DNA from: Nansenia antarctica
Taxonomy: Eukaryota > Chordata > Actinopteri > Argentiniformes > Microstomatidae
Direction: 5' to 3'
NCBI GenBank assembly: GCA_963989245.1
Contig: OZ022340.1
Span: 35,966,875 to 36,030,874, forward strand
Length of the DNA: 64,000 nucleotides
A model generated the notes under the pieces. It did not search any database. It saw nothing but the letters and a program-made list of their open reading frames with translations, and was not told the DNA's origin. The position numbers were made by a program, and so were the translations under genes. Of the stretch, positions 50,225 through 62,401 are shown in pieces; the first letter of the stretch is position 1; the number at the start of each line of letters is the position of its first letter.

Positions 50225-51160
50225 TCCACACCCTCCACTTCTCCTGTCCCCCACTCCACCCTCCACTTCTCCTGTCCCCCCCTCCACCCTCCATCTCTCC
50301 TGTCCCCCCCTCCACCCTCCACTTCTCCTGTCCCCCACTCCACCCTCCACTTCTCCTGTCCCCCCCTCCACCCTCCACTTCTCCTGTCCCCCCCTCCACC
50401 CTCCACTTCTCCTGTCCCCCCCTCCACCATCCACTTCTCCTGTCCCCCCCCTCCACCCTCCACTTCTCCTGTCCCCCCCTCCACCCTCCACTTCTCCTGT
50501 CCCCCCCTCCACCATCCACTTCTCCTGTCCCCCCCCTCCACCCTCCACTTCTCCTGTCCCCCACTCCACCCTCCACTTCTCCTGTCCCCCCCTCCACCCT
50601 CCACTTCTCCTGTCCCCCCTCCACCCTCCACTTCTCCTGTCCCCCCCTCCACCATCCACTTCTCCTGTCCCCCCCTCCACCCTCCACTTCTCCTGTCCCC
50701 CCCCTCCACCATCCACTTCTCCTGTCCCCCCCTCCACCCTCCATCTCTCCTGTCCCCCCCTCCACCATCCACTTCTCCTGTCCCCCCTTCCACCCTCCAT
50801 CTCTCCTATCCCCCCTCCACCCTCCATCTCTCCTATCCCCCCCTCCACCCTCCATCTCTCCTGTCCCCCCCTCCCCTCTCCATCTCTTCTATCCCCCCCT
50901 CCACCCTCCATCTCTCCTGTCCCCCCCTCCACCATCCACATCTCCTGTCCCCCCTCCACCCTCCATCTCTCCTGTCCCCCCTCCACCCTCCATCTCTCCT
51001 GTCCCCCCCCTCCACCCTCCATCTCTCCTGTCCCCCCATCCACCCTCCACTTCTCCTGTCCCCCTCTCCACCCTCCATCTCTCCTGTCCCCCCCTCCACC
51101 CTCCATCTCTCCTGTCCCCCCCTCCACCCTCCACTTCTCCTGTCCCACCCTCCAGTTACA
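50225..51160. repeat. 28-bp minisatellite, 0.9 kb
   Basis: About 33 units of CCACCCTCCACTTCTCCTGT plus CCCCCCCT; a CATCTCTCC variant dominates the second half. Strong strand asymmetry (C/T versus G/A). Long frames are artefacts. Confidence 0.96.
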
Positions 51161-51598
51161 GGGCGACTGCTTTGTTGTTGCTTGAAGAAGATTGCAGATT
51201 GCCTCTTCTTGTTCATGCTGAACAAGGCTCCATTTTAGTAGTTTGTTCTATACACTAAAGCTTGACAGCTGTCCAGCAACAGAAACAACATCTACTCAAC
51301 ACTTTGAAGTGTCGCTCACGCCACCATAGATGTATATAGACTAGATCGTAGATGTAAATAGACTAGATCATAGATGTATATAGAGTAGATCATCTGAGAC
51401 AAACGACAATTTGTGTAGAGCAGGGACATGTCGATGGTCACAGACCTCTGAGTTCTCTGGTACAAGTCATTCGTATCAGTTCTGGATTCTCAAGAACACT
51501 TATGAGCCCTGGTACTTGGTGTACAGACGCAGCTGTTGTTGGTTGTCTTTGCTCTGCCAGTCTGGAACACATAATTATGAAGTGTAGACCGTTCTAAC

Positions 51599-52720
51599 CA
51601 GTGGCGGGCGGTGCATTTCACACCTAGGCCTTCAGTGATGTCCGACACATTCCTATTTCCTACCTGAATTATTCTACCTCTTAATACCATCGTTATGACG
51701 CCATGGCTCTAGAAACTAGACAGAAACACATTATAACCGGGCGTTGCATCACCTTAACATAGTCAGACAAGTACAACAGAGTTATATTAATATTTCCGAA
51801 GCATTTTTAATCAATAAATCCGCATTTACAATGAAGAGTGTTAAACTAACATCTTTAAGATCGCTACATTACCCACGTCTGTCGTCTCGTCCACCATAAT
51901 AGCGACAAAGGGTGCCTTTTTAATCTCCATTTTGATCTCTTCTTCCATCACTTCAGCAATAGCAAAAATCAGGTCGTTTTGTATTTTGCCTGACGTCCCA
52001 GTAAACACTTTGTTTGTGGACAGGTGGTAATGTAAATCTGGGTTGTTTTCAGCCAGAAAAGAAAGAAGCTCAACGTAGTTTCCTCTGTTTGTGGACTTGG
52101 CGCTTTCATTGTGTCCCCTAAATGAAAGTTATTGTTTACCCAAAAACAGGACACAATCGATCAGTATTATCGATCAGTCAACGAAAGCTTTCGTTGTGGA
52201 ACTCCGTTTCCCTGGCACTTTCAATAGTTTCACATCTACCGGCATAGTTCCGCATCTCAATAGTGAATATCAATAGTGCGTAGCAATAGTGCGTAGCAAT
52301 AGTGCGTATCCAATCAAAAGACGTGCTGGGTGCTGACATCATTGAGCCTTACAGAAGGCGCCGTTGTTGCTTTTGCTCGCATCTACGTAGGTTTACTAGG
52401 AACGCCACAGGTTTTCTCGTTCCAATGTTAAGTTACAGCTCGAATCCGCAGCAGCGTTTAATGTGAAGGCGGGCAGATTTTTGAGCCCCCTAGCAACACA
52501 TTTTGATTGGATAAAAGCTCTAACATAAAGGCCAGCCCTCCAAATCTCAATCGGAGACTGGAAGCAGCGCAACCAAGAGGAAAGCTATGAAATGAAGAGA
52601 ATAGACTATGGGGAATCATTAATACATATTTGTGGAAAATATATATTAAAATAAAATGTATATTCTGATGATGTTTAGGCCAGCAGAGAAGGCCTTGCTG
52701 GCCCTGACGGCACACCACTG
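51599..52720. mobile_element. hAT-like element, CAGTGG ends
   Basis: Left CAGTGGCGGGCGGTGCA, right in inverse CAGTGGTGTGCCGTCA. Perfect 8-bp duplications GTTCTAAC at 51591-51598 and 52721-52728. 1,122 bp, transposase not recognised. Confidence 0.88.
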
Positions 52721-52724
52721 GTTC

Positions 52725-53045
52725 TAACTGCCCAGAGGGTTTACTGCTGTTGTTATCACTGCAGCCTACATCCCTCCAGATGCTAATGCTAAGCTAGCAA
52801 TGAAAGAACTGCATGTTGCCGTTAGCAACCAACAAACTGCACACCCAGAAGATGCTTTCATAATTCAGAGTGACAAACTGCGGATGGAGGAGCTAGTTCC
52901 AGAGCAACTCTGACCCCCGTCGTATGTGGCAAAGCATCCAGGCCATCACAGACTACAAACCCCAAAATGCCCCCCCCCCCCCACAAGCGCCGCATCCCTA
53001 CCCGACACCCTCAACCACTGCTACGCTCACTTAGACCGGGACTAG
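52725..53045 (+). pseudogene. LINE fragment: AP-endonuclease region
   Basis: Translates in pieces as AAYIPPDANAKLAMKELHVA and VSNQQTAHPEDAFIIQSD, the endonuclease motif region of fish L2/CR1-group LINEs. Frames are broken and it ends near CCCGACACCCTCAACCACTG. Confidence 0.75.
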
Positions 53046-53124
53046 GCCTGAAACAATTCCAAATTTTTCTGGACATTCAATTGTCTCAGAAATAATTGTC
53101 ATTGACAATTAGAATTGTCACTGA

Positions 53125-53285
53125 TCCCCAAATTGCTTCCAATGAGAGGGCCGGCGACTTGCATGGTAGCTTGCCGCCATTGGTGTGTGTGTGAATGTGT
53201 ATGTGAATGGATGAATGAGAGGCCATTGTAAAGCTCTTTGGAATAAGGTGCTTGCTATATAAGTGTAATACATTTACCATTTCAC
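53125..53285 (-). repeat. Dispersed fish repeat, copy 2 (inverse of 90-310)
   Basis: GCTTGCCGCCATTGGTGTGT and CCCAAATTGCTTCCA match the other copy in reverse. 53290-54050 otherwise holds an (ATT)n run at 53506-53535 and no gene. Confidence 0.75.
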
Positions 53286-54139
53286 TGTTATGTGACCCAG
53301 ATAATAACACAGCAACCTATGAAGTAAACCATGCCTCTTTATTATCATAAAATGCATTTTGTCACCCTCCACTTTCTCATACAAATTTGGAATGGCAGTT
53401 TTGGAGATGTAAGTCTTACTAGGCAACTCGTATTGGCCATCAAAAGAGCATTTGTGCATGTCTTTAAATGCTGGCTTCTCCACTGTATTGACGTCACAAA
53501 TAAAAGTTGTTATTATTATTATTATTATTATTATTGAATGGCCGAATTTCTTTCGCGATGTAACGCGTCATTGCGTGCACCATTTGGAACTGTCCCGCTA
53601 ATACTTCGTGCATCTGCTTAACGACTCACCAAGACCCAGTTGCCGGAAGGGACGAGCCACTGCAGCGGCACTGAGCGATTTGTTGAAGACTGCAAATTGG
53701 GTGGGATGGTGACTTTCTAGGTGTTGCTTCAGTCGTGTTCCTTTTTTCAATAAGCTCCATCTCTCTACCTTGTAGGCTACTGTGTTTGCCGAATCCGGTG
53801 TGGTCGAAAGTCGACTTGATGACGGCTACTGTACTTTAGATCTCTGATCTCTGATAGGATAACTACTCTTCTATCTCGCTACATGCGCATACATCCATTG
53901 GAAACGTGTTTGATGGATGCAAACAAAAGTAGGACCATGAATATGAACTGAAACATAAAAAAAGAAAAAGAAAGAAGCTTTGACCTCGGTTAAGAGAAAA
54001 AAACGCGATCACGTAAAATAATCGCCATTAGACGATTATTACATAATTGTTACAGGCCTAACCGGGACAACAAAGAACCAGCCACCAAAGCCCACCCCCC
54101 AGGACGACCAGCCCCTCACGCTCTCCACCACTCATGTCT

Positions 54140-54300
54140 ACCACACACTGTCACTCTCATTTACATTACATTAACATTTTTGGCATTTAGCAGATGCCTT
54201 ATTCCAAAGCGACTTGCAATCAATACATTTGACTAAGCAAGTGAATCATCAGTCCACCAGTCGTAGCAGGAAGAATAATCCAGCTCAGGCCCGGGGCCAT
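54140..54300. repeat. Short interspersed repeat
   Basis: TTGGCATTTAGCAGATGCC...CCAAAGCGACTTGCAATCAA, a motif common in fish repeat families. Followed by a GGCGCCTTATAAAATAAATG tail and (ATT)n at 54437-54462. Confidence 0.6.
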
Positions 54301-54484
54301 TAGCAGTCTCTGTCGCTGCTAGCTATGTTTTATACTGTATTTTTCTATGTATTTTTGAATTTTGTAACTGTTTTTAAATTTGTTGTTGTACGGCGACCTT
54401 GAGTGCCATGAAAGGCGCCTTATAAAATAAATGTATTATTATTATTATTATTATTATTATTCTGTGATAGAAGGAGAAAAACTT

Positions 54485-55195
54485 CTTTTATCACCATCTT
54501 CTAAACTCTCCACCACTCATGTTTACCACGAAAGGCTACTGGCTGCGACGCCAAGGCAGCAACCATCATGCCGGTTCAAAGAAGTCTGCTGCTATACTAT
54601 GTGCTGACAACCTGGCCCTCAACACCAGTAAGACCAAGGAGATCATTGTGGACTTCAGGAAAAACTAGGGGCTGCGTACTCTCCCTCATCTACATCAATG
54701 AGATGGAGGTGGAGCGTGTCTTCAGCTTCAAGTTCCTGGGTGTCCAAAAGAGGATCTTCCCTGGTCAAAAAGGCGCAGCAGCACCTATACTTCCTGAGGA
54801 GACTGTAGAAAGCCCAGCTGTCTCTCAGGATCCTGACCAACTTCTACCGCTGCACCACTGAGAGCATCCTGACCAACTGCATCACAGTGTGGTTCGGCAA
54901 CTGTGCTGTGTCCGACCAGAAAGCACTGCAACGGGTGGTGAAAACCGCCCAGCACATCGTCGGCACCAAACTCCCGTCCATCGAGTCCCTCCAGTTAACC
55001 TGGTGTTGACGGAGTGCGGCAAGGGCGTTTGACCCCCTACCATCTAAGAGACTCAGGAGGTACAGGATCCTCAGGTCCCGCACCAGCAGGCTCCAGAACA
55101 GCTTCTTCCACAGAGCTGTCACTCTGTTAAACAACCCCCCCCACACACACTCTGATGAACAACATGTTGAATCTAATGTGATGTAATCTAATCTA
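54485..55195 (+). pseudogene. LINE fragment: RT C-terminal region
   Basis: Blocks LALNTSKTKEIIVDFRK, then in shifted frames YRCTTESILTNCITVWFGNC and ALQRVVKTAQHIVGTKLPSI. Ends with TCTAATCTAATTTA-like tail. Related to 52725-53045 and possibly the same insertion, split by later repeats. Confidence 0.8.
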
Positions 55196-55199
55196 ATTT

Positions 55200-55503
55200 A
55201 GCCTTAGGGTTAGAACACTTATGAGAGCACTTTTGTCTCTCAGAGAATCTACACCATGTTTCGTTTCATCAACAAAACATTTGTTTCCAAAGTCATAAGC
55301 CAACAAGCCAAAAATAGTCAAACAGGCAGAGCGGAGATATTTCCAAGCACTTTGTTTTGACATTCAGTTCCCTTGTGATTTGTTATTCATGACTGGACCT
55401 CTTAGTTTACATGGAGGCCCAGTGAGTTGACCTTTGACCCTAGAGACGGACTCCTTTTAGAATGGCTGTGCCATTGGCCCAAGGGATCCTCACATCCTCC
55501 CTC

Positions 55504-55571
<68 letters not shown>

Positions 55572-55920
55572 GTGTATGTGCAAGTGCGTGTGTGCGTCCG
55601 TGTGTGTGTGTGTGCGTGTGCATGTTGGCATATACAGTACGTATCGCAGTGGAAAACAGAGGTCTTAACTGGTCTTAACTGGTCTTAACTGTTTTTTGTG
55701 ACTTGTCATCCCACCGATGCAGTTTCTGCTCGTGCTCTGAAGTGTGATCTGGGATTGGAGGGACGGCTTGTTGTCGTAGTAACAGACCTACTGTTCCTTT
55801 CCCACATGCCACTAGGAGGTGAAAGGTCAGACCCCCCCCCCCCCATCGCCATGAGAACTGTACGCAGCTGGAAGGATTGGTTACATTGTATTATTGTTAT
55901 TATTATTTACAAATACCCAC
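55200..55920. other. Non-coding with (GT)n
   Basis: (GT)n at 55511-55566 continuing as GTGCGTGTG variants to 55622. Three tandem GGTCTTAACT at 55661-55690. No gene or EMI-like coding seen. Confidence 0.6.
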
Positions 55921-56340
55921 ACTAGGAGACCCACACTAGGAGACACTAGGAGACACTAGGAGACCCACACTAGGAGACACTAGGAGACACTAGGAGACCC
56001 ACACTGGGCGATCGAGCCTTTTCTGTTGCTACACCCAAGCTGAGGTACACCCTTCCACTAGCCATCCAAGCTGAGGAACACCCTTCCATCAGCCATCCAA
56101 GCTGTGGAATACCCTTCCACTAGCCATCCAAGCTGTGGAACACCCTTCCACTAGCCATCCAGCTCTGATACTCTCAACACATTCACCTTCCTACAGCATG
56201 GTCCTGATTAAACACTATTAACCCTTCCTACAGCATGGTCCTGACTTACACTATTAACCCTTCCTACAGCATGGTCCTGACTAACCCTATTAACCCTTCC
56301 TACAGCATGGTCCTGACTAACACTATTAACCCTTCTTACA
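55920..56340. repeat. Three short minisatellites
   Basis: ACTAGGAGAC(CCAC) units to 56005; CACCCTTCCACTAGCCATCC plus AAGCTGTGGAA units to 56165; CTATTAACCCTTCCTACAGC plus ATGGTCCTGACTAACA units to 56345, with a lone copy at 56787-56828. Confidence 0.9.
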
Positions 56341-56720
56341 GCATGGTCCTGACATTACACCAATCCTGAGATCCCTGCACTGGCTACCAATCTCTCAGAG
56401 AATTGAATTCAAAATCCTCCTAATTACATACAAATCACAAAATGGTCTTGGACCAAAATACATCAGATCTCCTCCCACCCTATATTCTCACAAGGTCCCT
56501 AAGGTCAGCTGAGACTAATCAGCTAATAATTTCAAGAGTGAAAACAAAACACGGTGCAGCAGCTTTCAGTCACGCTGCTGCAGTCCTGGAACAAACTCCC
56601 TGAAGAAATCAAACAGGCCCAAATCCTTAACATATTTAAATTTAAGTTAAAAACCTTTATGTTTTGCAGCAGTTCTGATTAAACACAAACAGTTCTATCA
56701 ATGTCTTTTTTCCATGAACT
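56340..56720 (+). pseudogene. LINE C-terminal fragment inside a minisatellite
   Basis: Encodes ITPILRSLHWLPISQRIEFK and ILLITYKSQNGLGPKYI, then a broken SPGTNSLKKSN region, the usual C-terminal signature of fish L2/CR1-group LINEs. The minisatellite unit occurs on both sides (56345 and 56787). Confidence 0.75.
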
Positions 56721-56932
56721 ATTGTAAATGTTTTATCTATTTACTTATTATATTTGCTTTTATTCATTGTAATTTTTATTTTCTTACACTAACACTATTA
56801 ACCCTTCCTACAGCATGGTCCTGACTAACACATATTTGTTATTTTTTTGTATTTTTCAGTTAGTTTCTGTCCTTTAGTCTAGATGGTCTACACTTAGACA
56901 GTCTCTGTATGTTAGTCTAGATTAGCGGTTCC

Positions 56933-57513
56933 CAAACTTTTTCAATCAGGCCCCCCTTGGGTAATTGGAAATATTTTCGAGCCCCCCCTAACCCGGTCCC
57001 CACCTAGATTGATATAATTAATTGTATAAAGTTGTACAAACATTACATTTTCTCTTCTAATAATAACAAGACACATATATCCAACTATAGTTTTATATTT
57101 TATTATGGGTTGAAAAGGAACATAAGTGCTTGGCAAATGATCCTGTGCCACTGAAATATTCAACATATCAACATTAACTAATTTCTACTGCATCACTATT
57201 CTTACTCTACACATTCCTATCACAATTACGATCAATGACTTGTGTGTGCTTGCTTTGCCTTGCAAATCTTCTCAAAGCGGGGTTGTTGTTTTGAGACTGC
57301 CACTCTCAGTTCATTCTCAATGTTCAACTTCGACCTGTATTTGCTTTTGATAGCAGCAACAGCAGAAAAGCCTATCTCACACAGGTACGATGTTGCAAAA
57401 GGCAGCAGTATTCCCACAGTTTTTATTTTATTTTTATTTTTATTTCTGCGCCCCCCCTGCAGTACCCCCGCGCCCCACTAGGGGGGGCGCGCCCCACAGT
57501 TTGGGAAACGCTG
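56933..57513 (-). mobile_element. Small hAT (Buster-like) element
   Basis: Left TAGCGGTTCCCAAAC, right in inverse CAGCGTTTCCCAAAC. Perfect 8-bp duplications GTCTAGAT (56925-56932, 57514-57521). On the minus strand 57417-57232 encodes LLPFATSYLCEIGFSAVAAI and KSKYRSKLNIENELRVAVSK, the C-terminus of a ZBED5-like transposase. An internally deleted derivative. Confidence 0.93.
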
Positions 57514-57597
57514 GTCTAGATGGTCTACACTCAGACAGTCTCTGTATGTTAGTCTAGATGGTCTACACTCAGACAGTCTCTGTATGTTAGTCTCGAT
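57514..57597 (+). repeat. 38-bp tandem repeat with two hAT target sites
   Basis: Units of GTCTAGATGGTCTACACTCA plus GACAGTCTCTGTATGTTA, continuing from 56878. One unit hosts the element at 56933 and the next-but-one unit hosts the element at 57598, at the same position in the unit. Confidence 0.88.
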
Positions 57598-57731
57598 CAG
57601 GGGTCGGCAACCTATGGCACGCGTGCCAGCAGTGGCACGCGACAGCTTAAACAGTGGCACGCGACAGCTAATCAATGGCACGCAAGCAATAAGTGCGAGA
57701 ATGGGAGAATGTTTTTTTATTTTTTTATGTT

Positions 57732-57854
57732 GGCCGCGTTCGTAAATTCGCGCACACTGGGTTCAACGTCACAATGGGACCAAGTAATTTGATTGGACTA
57801 GAGGCAGTCTCAGGGACGCTCCGGCGCTCTCAGGGCGAATTTACGAATGCAGCC
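57732..57854. mobile_element. Intact 123-bp MITE
   Basis: GGCCGCGTTCGTAAATTCGC and GCGAATTTACGAATGCAGCC at its ends; same family as 10001-11303. The interior CAAGTAATTTGATTGGACTA is shared in inverse. Confidence 0.82.
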
Positions 57855-59794
57855 CTAGTCTCTCATCCACTCCACGAGAGTCGTATTCTGGCGCCAATTT
57901 TCAAAGTAAAATTCTGAATTCGATTCGATACAAAGTGTTACTGTTAAGCACACAGAACGACAGTTGATATTATAAAAACAGCCAGGGTAGCATTAGCATG
58001 GCAGGCCTGAAAGTAAAACTTCGTGAATTCCAGCCTTCGTGGACAGAAGAGTGGGGTTTTGTGTCCCAGAAAGACCGTGCTGTATGTGTCCTATGTCACG
58101 AAAATGTTGTTTGCCGAACTTCAAGCGTTAAACGGCATTTTGAGACCAAACATCAGAAGTCGTTCAAGGATGAAGCAGACAAGGCCGAATCAATAAGACG
58201 TGCTTTGTCAAGGTATGGGAAGCAGGCCAGCACCTTTAAAGCATTTGCCACTGCTAAAAATCACGCAACTGAAGCAAGCTTTCGCATTGCTCATTGCATT
58301 GCAAAACGTGGAAAGCCATTCACTGATGGAGAATATATTAAGGAGGCTTTCCTCTGTAGCTCAGATGTTTTTGTTTGAAGGCTTATCAAACAAAGACACA
58401 ATAAAATCAAGAATAAAAGACATCCCAGTGTCAGCCAGAAGTGTGGAACGAAGAATAGGAGAAATGGCAGAAAACGTGAAAGCGCAGCAGACCGCTGGTT
58501 TGAAAGATGCGACAGTGTTTAGCCTCGCACTTGATGAGAGCGTAGATGTGAATGACATGCCACGTCTGGCTGTCATAGCAAGATACTGTGATTCTGCTGT
58601 AAGGGAGGAGCTCTGCTGCCTAAAACCAATGCCAGAAACAACAAAAGGTGAGGACATCGCTAAAGTTCTTATCGAGCATTTTGTGGAGCGAGGGATTGAC
58701 ATTAGCAGGATTTTTGCAGTGACAACAGATGGTGCCCCTGCCATGGTCGGGAAACAGAGGGGAGCGGTTGCATTAATTGAGGAACGAGTTGGTCACCCCA
58801 TTATGAAACTCCACTGCATCATACACCAAGAAAACTTATGTGCAAAGATGTCAAAGTCTGATCTTAATGAGGTTATGGCTACAGTGGTGAAGGTTGTTAA
58901 CTTCATAGTTAAGCGATCTGCACTGACACACCGGCAGTTTCAGTCCCTGCTTGAAGAAATGGACTGCGTCTACAAGGATCTCCCTCTCCACTCTGCGGTT
59001 AGGTGGCTAAGCTGTGGGAAAGTTTTGGACCGGTTTGTCGGCTGCTTTGATGCCATAAAGGCCTTCCTGGCTGAAAAAGGCCAAGACTATCCAGAACTCG
59101 AGGACAATAAGTGGGTTGTGAAACTCATGTTCCTCGCAGATATTACTGGACACCTGAACGAGCCAGACAAATCTCCGTCTGCAAGGTATGTATGTATCGT
59201 AATGTGTATGTGTGTTTAAAAAAAAAAAAATCAAGTCTAGTTTTTATTTCTATTAATATAACTAAAATGTTTTACATCTAGTTTTAGTTGTTAGTTTAGT
59301 TTTAGTTAACTATAATAATATTGTTGTGTGTGTGTGCGTGAGCGTGCAAGTGCAACGTGCAACAATAAGTCTTATCTTATTTTATCTTCAGGTGCGGGCC
59401 AAACAGTTCTGGATATGTACGAGACATGGGCGGCTTTTGTGGGAAAGCTGGCAGTTCTTTCAAGGGACGTCGCTACCTCCACTTTCCGCTACTTCGGACA
59501 CTTACGGGAGCTGTCAGTGAAGCACAGCATCAGCACCACTGAAATATGCGAATACATCAGAATGCTTGAGTCGGAGTTCAAAACACGCTTTCAGGAGTTT
59601 CAGAAGTATGGGCCCATGTTCTCTTTCCTGATAAAACCAGACAGCTTTGATGGACATGAACTGGATTCATCTCTGCTGGACTGGATGGACACACAGGACA
59701 TGACAATGCAGCTGATTGAGATGAAGAGTTCATCATTGTGGATGTCCAAGTTTGCAGAGCTACGCAAAGAGTTGGAAACCACCGAAGGGTGTTT

Positions 59795-62401
59795 AAAAAG
59801 CTAGGCGCTCTACACTCAGAAAAGGCCACGGGCCATGACAATATTCCAGCCAAATTTCTAAAAGACTCAGCTGCCTCCATTACCCCAATCATCACCCACA
59901 TAATAAACCTCTCCATCAAACAGGGACACGTCCCCCTTGACTTTAAAATAGCAAGGGTAACCCCACTGTATAAAAAAGGAAGCAAATTAGACCCAGGCAA
60001 CTACCGACCTGTTTCTATTCTTAATTCCATCTCGAAACTTATGGAAAAAATAGTTTATGAACAGGTCGATAGGTACCTTACTGTAGCCAGGGAGTAGCTG
60101 AAAGGACTGTATAATTTAGGAAGGGGCTGGCTATCTAACTAACTCTAAAGCTAAATAGGCAGTGTAGGAGGATACAGGCAGGGGGCGCCAGCAAACCGTT
60201 AGACTAGCAGTTACTATCGTTAGCATTAGCACGGAATTAGCATTAGCATGGAATTAGCATTAGCATGGAATTAGCATTAGCATGGAATTAGCATTAGCAT
60301 TAGCCTTGTAATTAGCATTAGCCTACAAACAACTAACACACGGTAACAGTATCACATATGAACAACACATTTATTTACAGAACTGATGTATACATCCCCA
60401 GGTATATACATTCCCTCCCCGCCGGCCACACACACACTCAATCACTCACTCATAGTCTCTGGCCTGAACAGGCTTATAGTCCAGGGCTGTGGTGCGCGTT
60501 GAGGCCTGGTTGCATGGCATGTGCGTCGATGAAGGTAGCAGACGAAAGGGGGGGGTGACGTAGCAACGCGGAGGGAAAGGGCCGTCTTCGTGGTCCACAA
60601 CGAGGTGAAGGGCCCAGGTCCGGTGGTCCGCGTCGAAGCTCCGATGGAGTCAGTGTTCGGTCGCAGTCCGCTCGTGGAGGCGACGATTAGGTCCAGTTGG
60701 CGTCTCGCTTGGTCCAACGTTGAACAGCCGGCTGCTGGCAAGGCGGTCCAACGGGAACACAACTAAACGGGCTACAGTGGTACACTCAATAATCGCTTTC
60801 CTGGCGTCTTCAGCTGCTGCACGGTGTGCGGGTTGCTGAATCCGCCATCTTAGATTGGCTTCTAGTTACTCTCTCTCGTTTGGTCTCTCTCTCTCTGATT
60901 CTCATCACACACTGACTCGCGGACTACTTCCGTCTCTTATATATACACCACCGAACCTAACATCCGGGTCACGGACTCCCCCGGATATACTACGTCATCA
61001 AACATATACATAAACAGTACAATAATAATACATACTTCACGAAACGTATAGAAATAGTATGGAAAATAAGAAAGGAAATAACAGGGGCAAAAAAGGGCTG
61101 GTTTGGGGAAACTAAACTGGCACTAAACTGTGGGCCTTCACAACACTTACCGAAAAAAATCTGATGTATGAATTTCAATCAGGATTCAGAACATCCCATT
61201 CCACTGACACATGCCTTCTCTATTTGAACGACCACATCAACCATGAGGTGGACTCGGGCAAGTACTGCGGCATGGTCATGCTGGACCTCCAGAAGGCCTT
61301 CGACACAGTAGATCACCACATATTGTTAGATAAACTGAAAGCAATTGGGTTCGATAGAACATCGGTGAGCTGGATGCAATCCTACTTAGAGGGGAGGGAA
61401 CAGGTGGTTAGTGTGAACGGAACACTGTCCCCCCCCCTCCCAGTGACCTGCGGCGTTCCACAAGGAAGCATATTGGGACCTTTACTGTTCCTAATATATG
61501 TGAATGACATGTCATCAGCATGTAATTGCAATTTGTTCCTGTTCGCGGATGACTCGGCTCTGCTGGTCTCTGACAGGGACATATTGCAGGTGGAAAAAGC
61601 GCTAAGCACTGAACTGAGTAGAATCTGCATCTGGCTAGCTGACAATAAACTATCAATACACCTAGGTAAAACTGAAACCATCCTATATGGATCCCCATCT
61701 AAACTCAGAAAGGCTGTACATTTTAAAATAAAAGTGGGTAACATTAATATCACAAGAAAAGAGGATATTACATACCTGGGCTCCATCTTAGAGGCAAATC
61801 TTTCCGGATATAAAATGGCAGCAAAGGTAATCAAAAAAGTGAACCATAAAACTAGATTCTTGTACAGGATATCCTCACAGTCAGTAAAAACACACTGAGG
61901 ACCCTATCAGGAGCTCTCATTCAATGTCACTTCGACTATGCCGTAACATCATGGTACTATAGAACCACAAAGGCCCATAAAACAAGACTCCAGACAGCCC
62001 AAAATAAACTGGTTAGGCTTCTGCTAGGCCTCAACCCTAGGACACATCTAACCGCTGCTCATTTTTTGAGCCTTGATTGGCTACGAGTAGTTGACAGAGT
62101 GCAGCAGCTTGCACTGGGCCTAGTCTTCAAGATACGCTACACCACAAAGACACCCAAGTACCTGTCAACATACTTCCAAAAAGTGAACAACGTCCACACT
62201 TACAACACCAGAGGAAGCTCCACGAACCACGTTCAACCGCGTTGCACCACAAACAAGGGTTTAAACTCGTTTGCAAACTATGCAGTAAAGATGTGGAATG
62301 CCCTTCCTATAATCTTAAAGGAGTGCAAAACACTGCCCACCTTCAAAACCACTCTCAAAAAACATTTACAGGAGGCTGCAATCCGTAACTGGACCCTCTA
62401 A
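59795..62401 (+). pseudogene. LINE reverse transcriptase, split by an LTR
   Basis: GALHSEKATGHDNIPAKFLK and NYRPVSILNSISKLMEKIVY to DRYLT (60080). After the LTR: EFQSGFRTSHSTDTCLL, DLQKAFDTVDHHIL, GVPQGSILGPLLFLIYVNDM and catalytic FADD in LFLFADDSALLVSD. A frame change at 61896, then SLDWLRVVDRVQQLALGLVF and KMWNALPIILKECKTLPTFK to stop 62401. Related to, but distinct from, the LINE at 47545. Confidence 0.9.
60082..61145. mobile_element. Solo LTR (1,064 bp) with 5-bp duplication
   Basis: Begins TGTAGCCAGG and ends TTCACAACA (TGT...ACA). CTTAC flanks both sides (60077-60081, 61146-61150). The insertion cuts the LINE codons between DRYLT and EKNLM. Contains a 17-bp tandem ATTAGCATTAGCATGGA (60225-60325) and a TATATATA-like box at about 60937. 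No coding domains, so only the LTR remains. Confidence 0.88.

Noticed and set aside
50101..51258. Proline/serine-rich collagen- or mucin-like protein
   Set aside because: Open frames on both strands reflect the 28-bp repeat; no start context, splice sites or conserved domain.
59188..59388. A true spliced intron in the hAT transposase
   Set aside because: GT...AG ends exist and the sister copy has the same interval, but joining them gives the wrong frame for the downstream block, so I describe it only as an intron-like interval.
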